The notes beneath the pieces are model-generated. The model was not told the DNA's origin. It saw only the letters and a list, made by a program, of their open reading frames with translations, and searched no databases. Positions 32,020 to 41,900 of a DNA stretch of 64,000 nucleotides are shown piece after piece. Location: NCBI GenBank assembly GCA_035556555.1, contig DATMES010000001.1:62001-126000 (forward strand). Reading direction: 5' to 3'. Source of the stretch: Frankiaceae bacterium. Its GTDB lineage: Bacteria; Actinomycetota; Actinomycetes; BP-191. Every line of letters starts with the position of its first letter. Position 1 is the stretch's first letter. The position numbers and the translations under genes are program-made.

Positions 32020-32228
32020 TCTCCGCCCTTCTGGACGAACGAGCGGACAAAGTCCTCGGCATTCTCTTCCAAGACGTCGTCAATCTCGTCCAACAGGGAA
32101 TCGACGTCGTCGGTCAATTTCTCGTGGCGTTCCTGGACGTCGTCGGAGGTCGTCGCCTCGACCTCGTCGACCTCGTCCGACTTCCGCGTGGCGCGCTGCT
32201 GACCGCCGCCGCTGTCCTTCGCTGCCAT
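32016..32228 (-). CDS. pup: Prokaryotic ubiquitin-like protein Pup
   Basis: A 70-residue, mostly disordered acidic protein. The central coiled-coil-forming segment SDDVQERHEKLTDDVDSLLD and the C-terminus [12 protein letters not shown] are diagnostic. The encoded last residue is Glu (GGE), not Gln as in Mycobacterium, so Pup should be ligatable by PafA without deamidation. It is attached to lysines of proteins to be degraded by ARC and the 20S core. It heads the unit continuing into the HNH gene, prcB and prcA; about 196 bases without a gene separate it from the RHS immunity gene and must hold its promoter. Confidence 0.97.
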   Translation of the reverse strand: MAAKDSGGGQQRATRKSDEVDEVEATTSDDVQERHEKLTDDVDSLLDEIDDVLEENAEDFVRSFVQKGGE

Positions 32229-32424
32229 CGTCGCCTCCGCTGGGATCCGTGCCTGGGCACGACCCTATCTCCGAGGTGGGACGTACCGCCGGGAAGCGCG
32301 AACACAGTCGCGGCGTGGTGATGGCATACGTCGCGGTCGCAGCCTGATCCTCGCGGACCGTGCCCCGACTGCGCGAGATCGATGTGTACAACGCGCTGCT
32401 CCGCTCGGCCGACGGAGCCGCCCT

Positions 32425-32904
32425 TCAGCGCACGGTGACGGTGAACACCAACCGGTCGAACGCAGGATCCGCGCCGCTGTCGTTGCACCGGTATTCGATC
32501 GTGCCGTCAGGGAGGTCCGTACGGAGCATGCCGGACGTGTACCCCTGGCTGTCCCAGGCCGCACCACCGGTCCCACGCCGATCCCACACGTTGTACAGCC
32601 GCAGGAGCCCGTCCTCGGTGGCGAGGACGGCAAGTTCCGCTGAACGTCGATCCGGACTCGTCCAGATGACGAACTGGGGGCGCTGGTCGCCGTCCAGGGA
32701 GAGCATCCCTTCGACCGCGATCCACACGCCTTGCGGCCACGGCGACGACTCGGAGACGAACTCGATGTGAACTACCGCACCCGGACTTACCTCCAGCACC
32801 TCGAAGAGGATGACGTCCTGGCCGGTCGACTCGGTGAGGTGCCGGTTGAACATCCGTTTCGATGGCAAGCGCATCCGCGGGCGCCGCTCATCGCGTCCAG
32901 CCAT
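32425..32904 (-). CDS. Candidate immunity protein for the RHS-HNH toxin
   Basis: A 159-residue soluble protein with no recognised family. ATG 32904 has gggag at ideal distance and lies 17 bases inside the end of the RHS gene, so the two are translationally linked. Content is mixed alpha/beta with many acidic residues (VLEVSPGAVVHIEFVSESS, SLDGDQRP, CNDSGADPAFD), as expected for a protein that blocks a basic nuclease. Assignment rests on position and size, the usual logic for polymorphic toxin immunity genes. It is the final gene of the inserted cassette before pup. Confidence 0.65.
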   Translation of the reverse strand: MAGRDERRPRMRLPSKRMFNRHLTESTGQDVILFEVLEVSPGAVVHIEFVSESSPWPQGVWIAVEGMLSLDGDQRPQFVIWTSPDRRSAELAVLATEDGLLRLYNVWDRRGTGGAAWDSQGYTSGMLRTDLPDGTIEYRCNDSGADPAFDRLVFTVTVR

Positions 32905-35900
32905 CTGGCACATCTCCCGTGTAGTGACGGTAGTCGTCCCAGTAATCATGCTCCCAGGGCCACAGCTCGCGCAGGTTCTCGATGTCGTGTCCGCCGCCAT
33001 CACGACGCGGGGTGATGTGGTCGAGCTCCTTCGAAACCGGAACCTCCTCGTGCAGTGGCGCCTTGCCCTTCCGCATCCGTTCGATGTTGGCCGGACCGAA
33101 CGTGTCGATCGCGCCGTCCTCCGCCGCCCGGTTCTTCCAGTGACGTCCACGGACGGTGGACCAGGCCGGTGCGTTGCCCGCGGCGGTGGGCGCGTCGATC
33201 GCGTCGCCGACCTGCCAGCGCTTGCCGCCGCTGCCCTTCCCGGCGCTGCCCTTCCCCGGACCACCAGCCTTGCCGGGGCCGCCCTTGCCCGGGCCTCCCC
33301 CGCCCTTCTTGCTGACCTTGTGGGCCCTGCGCGCGGTCTCGACAGGATCGCTCGCGACCTTGCCGCCGCCGCTGATGGCGTTCAGAGCGCGGCCGCCGTC
33401 ATTGGCGTCGTCCAGACCGTCGACGACCCTCGACGCCGTCGCGACGTCGCTCGCCTTGTCGAGGACGCGGACCGCCTTGACTCCGTTGGCCAGGCTGCCG
33501 GCGACCGGGATGGCCGCGCCGCAGCTGAGGGCGACGTCCACCAAGTCCCGGTCACTGGAGAACAGCCCGCCGACGCAGTCGTACAGGTCGACGAGGTCGC
33601 CGACGACCGGGATGAAGCCGATGCCCGCACGGAGCAGGCCACCGATGTTGCCGCCCGCGTTGAGGGGGAACCCGAACTGGAGCAGGCAGCCCTTCTCGAC
33701 GCGATCGGCTTGTTCCTCCGAGGTCGCGTACTTGCGCTCGACCTGGGTGCACATGTGCTCGAGCGCGCGGTCGGACAGCGGACCCGCGTCGTCGCCGCGA
33801 ACGTGGCCGGTGGGGTCGGTGTAGTTGACCGGGTCACCGTTGACGTACGAGTACCGGTTCGAGGTGAGCGGGTCGAAGCCGATGGTCGTGTCCGCCGCCG
33901 GGCCTCCGGTGTGGACGGCGTCCGGGGTCAGGAACGACGCCTTCGCCGGGTCGTACGTACGGCTGCCGAGCTGGTAGTTGCCCGTGGCGTTGTCGCGGCG
34001 GCCGCCGTTGAACCAGCGGTCGTTCGGCGTCGCCCCGTTCGCGCCGCAGGTCCACGTCGCCGTCGCGCCGGCGGCACCGACGGTCGCCCCGAACGCGTCG
34101 TACGCCGTCTGGCAGACGACCGCCGCGGTGCTCGATAGGACGGCGCCGATCGAACCCTGGCCGTTGTCGACGAGGTACTGCGTCGTGGACCCGTCTTCGA
34201 CGCCGACGGCCTGACCGGCGGCGTCGAGCGCGAAGTCGACGACCGAGGTGCCCTTCACCGTGCGGTCGGGGGCTGTGCCGAAGCCGACGTAGTGCAACGC
34301 CGTGGTGGTGCCACCGGAGACCTGCGACACCTGGCGGTCGAGCCCGTCGTACGCATAGGTCGACGTCTGGGCCGAGCAACCGGTCACGCCGGTGCGCGGC
34401 GTCACCTGCTTCAGCCGGTCGAGGCCGTCGTACTGGTACTGGGTGCACCGGTCGCCCGACACACCACCGAACGGCTCGTAGTCGTACGTGGTGGTCGTCC
34501 CGCCGGCCGTCTCCGACTTGATGGAGTTGTCGGCGCGGTAGGCGAAGGTCGACTTGTTCGGCCCGGTCGAGCCGACGAAGCCGTTACGGTCGCAGTCCTC
34601 GCCGTAACACGTGCGGTTGCCGTTGTGGTCCCAGTTCACGTACTTCGTGGCACCGGAGCCGTACGTGAACGACTCGAGGCGGCCGCCGGGCGTGTAGGTG
34701 TAGCTGGCGGTCACGTTGGCGACGCTGCTGCCGCCGTCCGTCCCGCTGAAGGCGCGCGACAGCACGTTGTACGACGCGTCGTACGTGTAGTCCCACCGGG
34801 CGAGATCGGTCGTCGCCGAGGCTGACTGCTTCACCACGCGCGACGTCAGCGTGTCGTCGTTCCGCCACGTGAACGTGCTCTGAGCGCCGTTCGGCGCCGT
34901 CTCGGAGAGCGGCCGCCCAGCGATGTCGTACTGGCGGCTGAACTTGCCCGACCCGAGGTCGCCCGTCTGTCCGGCGACCGCCGCGGCCTCCGACCAGAGC
35001 TCGACGGCGAACCCGCCGTCGTCGTATCGGGTCGCCGTCGTACCCGGGTCCCCCACCGCGTCGGCGGTCCGCGACAGGTCGTGCGCGACCTCCCGGCCGG
35101 CACCGTCGTACAGGTACGACGTACGACGACTGCGGGAGTCCACCGTGCGGGGCAGTCCGTCGAGGTAGTACGTCGCCGTGACGTCGGCCGTGCTGTTGTC
35201 CGACGCTGCCACCGAGGTGCGGTTGCCGGCGGCGTCGTACTTGGTCGTCACGACGGGCGTCCCGTTGCGGCCGGTCTGCGTCTTCAGCCGGTCGTTCTCG
35301 TAGTAGCCGAAACCGAGGGCGGACTCCGTCCCCGAGGTCGGCGTGAAGGCGTACGTCGTGGCGTCCACCGTGCCGGTGTCGACGGTGACCGCCGTCTTGC
35401 GGCCGCTCGCGTCGTACGTGTAGCGCTCGCGCCGCTGCGTTACGCCGTTCGAGCTCAGCGGCGTCAGCGTGGTGTCGAGCAGGTTGTCGTGCGTGTAGGT
35501 GCTGACTGTCGCGGTCCGCTGGCCAAGGGTGCCGTCGACGAACGGACTCGTCGGGGTGGCGGCCTCGTTCGCGCTCGGCGAGTAGATCGCCGTGACGTTC
35601 CCGGCACCGTCGTACTTGTACGTCGTGACGTCGGCGGTGTCGTAGCCGTACGTCGTCGGCGTCGGCCGCCCGTAGCGCGAGCTCGGCGTCTGGACGCTCT
35701 CCAGCCGGCCGTCGGAGTAGTACGTCTGCGTGGTCGTGCGTCCCGACGGGTCCGTGTAGGAGATCGGGTTCCCGTTGGCGTCGTAGCCGAACGCCTCGAG
35801 GTGCGTCGCCGGCGGAGTTCCTCCCGGGTTGCCGGCGGGCGCCGTGCGCGACGCGATCTGGCCGTCGCCGGAGTACGTCGTCGTCGTCAGGTCCAGTGGG

Positions 35901-38900
35901 ACGGAGGCCGACGGGTCGAACCTCGGACCGCCCTCGGCGACGACAGCGCCGGAGCCGTCGTAGTACCGCCGGGTGATCGCGCGGCGGCCGTTGCCGTTCG
36001 TGTCGGCCGGGGCCGGGGCGTCGATCGTCGCGACGAGACCATCGGGCGTGTAGGTGAAGTCGACGTACCTCGCCGCGTCGCCGGTCGTCGCCTTGGTGGT
36101 CGGTACGACGCCGTCGCTGCCGACACCAGCCGTCGGGAGCCACTGGGTGACGAGGCGGCCGGCGGCGTCGTACTGGAACGCTGTCGTGCAGACACGAAGC
36201 CCGCTGCTCGCGGGGCAGTCGTCGGTCCCCGTGATCGCGCCGCCGCCCGGCAACGTCAGCGCCGGCTCGGACGCCACCGCGCTGTCGCTGCGCGGCGTCG
36301 ACCGCCACGCGAGGCGACCGGCGTCGTCGTACTCCATCGACGTCGCGAACAGCGTCGTGGCATCGGTCGGCGCGTTGGGTGCGAACGCGCGCGGCTCGAT
36401 GATCTTGTCGATGTTGCCGGCGTCGTCGTACTCGTAGTCGGTGCGAACACTGCCACCGCCGTCAGCGGCCGACGGACCGTCGGGCGCGTCGACGATCGAC
36501 GTGACGCGGTGCGCGGCGTCGAAGGTCCACGTGGTGCTGCGGCTGGCGGTGACCGCCTCGCCCTCGGCTTCGCACTTGCCGTCGATCGGCCTCGAGCGCA
36601 GCGTGACGTTCCCTGCCGCGTCGTACTGCGTCACGACGTGGCTCCAGCTGGAGCCGGTCCCTCGCGGCGTCTCACGGCAGTAGGCCCGGTCGAGCGAGTC
36701 GTACCTCGTCGTGGCCTTGGGCCGGTCGGCCACCGGGGACGTGGCGTCGGTCTGGTTGCCGCTCACGTCGTACTCGAACGACGTCGTGTAGGTCTCAGCA
36801 GCACCGCCCGCGGACGGTGCGCGCCGCACGGTCGTCGAGAGCAGGTGGCCACCCGTGGAGTACGCGAGGTCGACGGCAAACGCACTGGACGTGGAGTCGC
36901 AGTCGGTCCAGCCGACCTCGACGCTCTCCGGGGCGCACTCGCGCGTCATGTTGCCGTCGAGGTCGTACCGGTACTGCGTGAACGCATCGACGACCCGCGG
37001 GTCGCGCGCCGTGAGCAGCCGGCCGACACCGTCGTACGTCCGGTGCCCGGTGAAGCCGCTGCCCGTCGTGTACGAGACCGGTCGGTCGACGCCGTCGTAT
37101 CCGATGGTCCCGCCGGGGGCGCACACGCGCTTGTCCGCGGGCATCCCGATCATCGCGCTCGTCGACGTGGTGCAGCCCGGCGCCGCGAACGTGGTGTCGT
37201 CGCGAAGCTCGTAGGTCGCCAGGGGCCGGTGCACCGCGTCGTAGACGTGGCTCGTGACACCGCCGCCGGGTGCCTCCTCCGTGACGAGGCGGCTGTAGTC
37301 GTCGTAGAAGAACTCGACCTCGGTGGAGGCGGTGGACGCGACCCCCGCCGACCGCGGATCGGTCCGTGTCTTCAGGTTGTCGGCCGCGTCGAACGTGTTG
37401 GTCGTCGTGCCACGACCAGCGGGCGTGATGGTGAGCGGGTTGCCGTTGTCGTCGACCGTCCGGGTCGAGGTGGTGCCGAGCTGGTCACGGTGGCTGACCG
37501 CGTAGCGCCATGGTGCGCTGAGGTTGGTCGCGCCGGTGACCGGCAGCTTCTCCCAGAGGTCCTCGGTGTAGTCGGAGCTCGCGGGCGATCCGGCGCTGCC
37601 GGGGTAGTCCGACTGCGGCTTGCCCGACTTCGCCGTCGCGACGCGGTCCCACGTCCTGGCGACGTTGCCCGCGGCGTCGTAGCCGAACGCCACGAACTTG
37701 TCCTTGGGGTCCGTGACGGAGCGCAGCCAGCCCGCGGCCGGGGTCGTTCCGGAGAGGTCCCTCGTCGTTCCGGTGAAGTAGGAGTAGCGGTAGGTGCGGT
37801 TACCGGGCCGGATCTCCTGCGTCCGCTGTCCGTAGACGTCGTACTGGTACTTCGTCGTGACCTTCGTGGCGCCGTTGTGCGGCGCCTCGACGGAGCAGAC
37901 GAGGCCGGTGTTCCGGCGCGGCGGGGACGAGGCGTCGTCGCAGAACGGGTCCTGGTCCTGTGTCGAGGTCGGTGCGTCGTGCGCGACGTTGGGTTGTTCC
38001 GTCGAGTCGTTGTCGACCGTGTAGGTCGTCAGGTACTTGCGCCAGTCGGTACTGGTGTCACCGTTCCCCCGGGGGGTGAGCGACTCGACGAGGTCGCTCA
38101 GGACGAAGATCGTCGACGAGTCGTAGCGCTCCTTGGCGTTGACCGCCGAGGCACCCGTGCAGACGGACTGCGCCGACGAGACCATCCCGGGCGACAGCTT
38201 CTCGTCCCAGCAGTACACGCCGTCGTGCCGGACGTACTGGGCTCGGTAGCCGCTCGAGTGCTCGATCCACTTCCCGGTGGCGACGCCGTAGTTGGTCCCT
38301 GCGCGGCGACGGGTGAGCCCGCCCTCCGGCGTGTAGGAGAACTCGGCGACCTCGTCGGGGCTGTACTCGGAGCCTTGAGTCGCGGCCGTCGCGGGGTTCA
38401 GCGCCTTGCGGGTACGGGTGCAGAGCACGTTCGGGCGAGTGTTCATCGTGAGGGACGTGCAGTAGCCCCACTGGAAGCTCGTGGAGCGCAGCGCGTCGAT
38501 GCCCGTCGTGGCGTTCGGGGTGCCCTCGTCGATCTGCCAGACGCTGCCGACGCTGTCGATCGACGAGTACCGGACACGCGTCGTGGAGCGGGTCGTCCCG
38601 TCGGCCTTCTTGTCGGAACGGTCGACCGAGACGTGCTGCACCTGCTCGTCGTACGCATAGTCGTACGTGGTCGCCTTGAGCCGGCGGTCGGTGACCGACG
38701 CGACCTGCGGCGGTCCGGCTGAGATCCCGTAGCCCGGGCTCGCCGTGGTGTAGGTGAGCGCGGTCGCGTGGTCGAGGGCGTCGGTCACCTCGCAGAGACG
38801 GCCCGCGGTCCCGCAGTCGACGGCCGTCCCGCCGTCAGCACGCGCGACGGTCGAGTACCGGTAGTCGATCTTGCTGCCGTCGGGGTTGACGACCCTCGTC

Positions 38901-41900
38901 AGGTACGTCGATGCGTTCGCCGCGTGGAGGGTCTGGCAGTACTTCGTCTCCCGCTTCGCGGCATCGGTCAGGGTCATCACGGCCGTCGCCGAGGCACCGC
39001 AGTCATGCGTCTGTCCGGGGACTGGCACGATCGGGACTGCCGTGGACAGCGTCATCTTCCGCGCCGACATGCCAGGACGTGACTCGGTCACGGTGAGCCC
39101 GGTCACGGCGCTGTGGGAGTAGCCCAGCCCGTTGCCCGCGCCGTCGACCATGCTGACGAGCCGCCCGGTGGCGTCGAACTCGCTCCGGAACCGGTCGGGC
39201 CGGAGGGTCGCGTAGCCGACCACCGTGCCCGCGGCGATGGCGCTCGCGCTCGCGCACGGCGTCGTGGACGTCCCACCGTTGACCGCGATGTACCGCCACA
39301 TGGACAGGTGGACCCCGGCAGGAGCCAGGTACGCCTGGTCCACGCAGATGTCGGTCGACCCGCTCGGAATGGCGATCGCGACCGGGGCAAGCATCCGGAG
39401 CTGGTCGGGGCCGCTCCACTCGAACGAGGTGGTGCTCTTCACGCGCAGCGTGTGCTTCACATGGCGCGGGCTGAACGAGTGCCTGGTGCCGTCGCGGTCG
39501 ATCAGCGTGATGGAGCCGTGCACGACGGGCGACTCGTGTTCGGGGACGAGGACCCCCGACCCGACGACGCTGCTGGCGCCGGCCATGGCCGACACCTCGC
39601 CGAGGTTGAGGATCCAGCCCTTGCCGATCTCCCCGGGCAGCGTGGTGACGCCGACGTCCTGCGAGTTGTACGTACGGCGCGCCACGAGGGAGAGGTCGCC
39701 GCGGACGCGCATCGGGGTCGAGTCCAGCTGCTGGACGACCGCGTTGCCGTTCGCGATGTTGACCGCGATCCGGCCGCCGGGGCCGGTCGCGTGCTCGTGG
39801 TACGACCACCACGACTCCATCCCGAGCCCTCCGTCGCACACGGTGTACGTGAGGTCGCTCGGCACCGTGGTGAAGAAGTCCGCGCCGTCGGCGTACGTGG
39901 CGTGCACGTCAGCCGTCGAGCCGTGGAGGGTCGACTCGATGCAGCCACGCGTAGACAGCACGCGCAGCGGAGCGAGCAGCGTCTTGGTGCCGCCGGCTGG
40001 GATGGGGACGTCGCCGAAGGCGAACTCGTCGCTGAACGTCCCGGAGCGCCCGCACGTCACCGGCGCCACGCACGGAACGTCGTCGACGAGCCCGTTGAGG
40101 CCGGGGGTCGCGGTACCCGGCACCGGGAAGGACGTGCTGAAGTCGATGGCGTCGTCGGGGTCGCGGTTGGTCACCGTGAGCTCGACGGTGAGCGTGGAGC
40201 CGGCGGCGTACCCGAACGTCGGCTGGGCCTCGACGATCTTCCAGGTGACCTCCGGCGCTTCCCGCGGCTCGTCGAAGTACCCGACGACGTCGACGAGGAC
40301 GTCGGTGGACAGGTTGACGGTGCGGACGCGTATCCGGCCGAGACTGCTCGGTTTGACGAAGACGAGGTTGTGCCGGGTCTGCGCGGCGATCGTGCGGACC
40401 GACGTCACGCCGGACGGCTGGGCCGCGTCCGCGTCGTAGACGATGATCGAGCCGGAGGCGGAGCTGTTGAGCGTGTGCACGACAAGCGCGACGACGCCGA
40501 CGTCGCTCGACGGCACGCCCCCCTTGCCGAGCACCGTGAAGTCACGCGTCGTGTTGCTGGGGATCGCGCCGGTCGTGCCGCCGACGACGTTGAGGCCGCT
40601 TCGGGTGTCGCCGATCCGGGCGCCGTTCAGCGGGTGGTACGGCGCGAACCCCGTCGACGAGCCGAGCGGCGTGAAGTAGCCGACGACGTCGACGAGGAAG
40701 TCCAGCGTCCCCGCGGAGTTGTGCACGACGATCTCGCCGCTCGTACCCACCTTCGACACGACGAGCTGGCTCATCGCCGACGACGTCTCGATGCTGGTCG
40801 GCGTCGTCGGCCGGCTGGTGCCCTTCGCGTAGACCGTGAGCGCCGTCTTCTCCGTCGGCACGGTGACGATGCTGACGACCACCGACGACATCTCCGACGC
40901 CGCCGGCAGATCACCCTCGTTGGCGACCATCACATCGCGCGTTCCGCCCGCCCCGACACTGCCGCCGCCGTTGGTCCAGCGCGTGTCGAGGATGCGGCTC
41001 GGCTCGACCAGGCGAAGCACGCCACCGGACTCGATCGAGTCGTTCAGCGTGGAGAACCAGCCCTGGACGTCGATCTGCACGTCCATCGCCACGGAACTGC
41101 TGTTGTAGACGGTGATCTGACCGCTGGTGCCGACCTTGACGATGACCGTGTTGCTGATGGACTGGTTCGTCAGGAAGTTGACGGAGGACACCGCCGGGCG
41201 TGTCACGCCGGCCGGGTACAGCGTCAGCGAGCCGGAGCCCCCCGGGGTGACCGGGTGGACGTCGACCATGACGGCGGACACGTAGTTCTGCGGGATCCCG
41301 GCGCGCCCGGTGACGTCGAAGCTGAGAGATCCCAGGCTCGGGACCTTCTGCGCGCTGCTGAGCCCAGTGCCGGTGACGGTGTTGAGGGTCCGCGCCGGCG
41401 TGACCGGGGTGAAGCGCCCACCCGAGGTGGTGTAGATGTTGCCGCTCGAGTAGTCGGGGTCGAGCACGATCGGATAGCGGTGCCTGGTGGCCCAGCGGCG
41501 GTCGACGGAGCTGCGGACGACGTACCCGCCGTCCTCCTGCACCACCGTCTGCGACGCGCTCCTGGGGTCCTTGACGTGACCGTGGGCGCCCCGCCGCTCC
41601 TCGTACGCGTAGGCGGGGGTGACCGACAGCCGCTGCTGCTCGCCCGAGCCCAGGTCGTGGCCGTCGTGGGTTTCGGTGAGCCCGGTCAGGGCGCCGTCGG
41701 GATCGGAGACGAAGATCTCGACGGCGTGCAGCGCGCGCGCCGAGCGCAGCACGAGCCGCTGCGTGACCCCGGCCGGGCCGACGTCGAACCTGAGGTCCGT
41801 GTCGGGCGCGACCTCGTAGAAGACGACGCCGTTCCCGTCGATGACCGGGTTGCCGATCTTCAGGCGGCTCTTGGCCTGGAGAACGGCGCGTCCCTCCGGC

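Noticed and set aside
35081-38722. 1213-residue plus-strand open frame inside the RHS gene
   Set aside because: Antisense shadow of the YD repeats; composition dominated by Arg/Val/Gly and no domain or start signal.
40271-41413. DNA-level tandem repeat
   Set aside because: The three modules repeat at protein level only; the nucleotide sequences have diverged.
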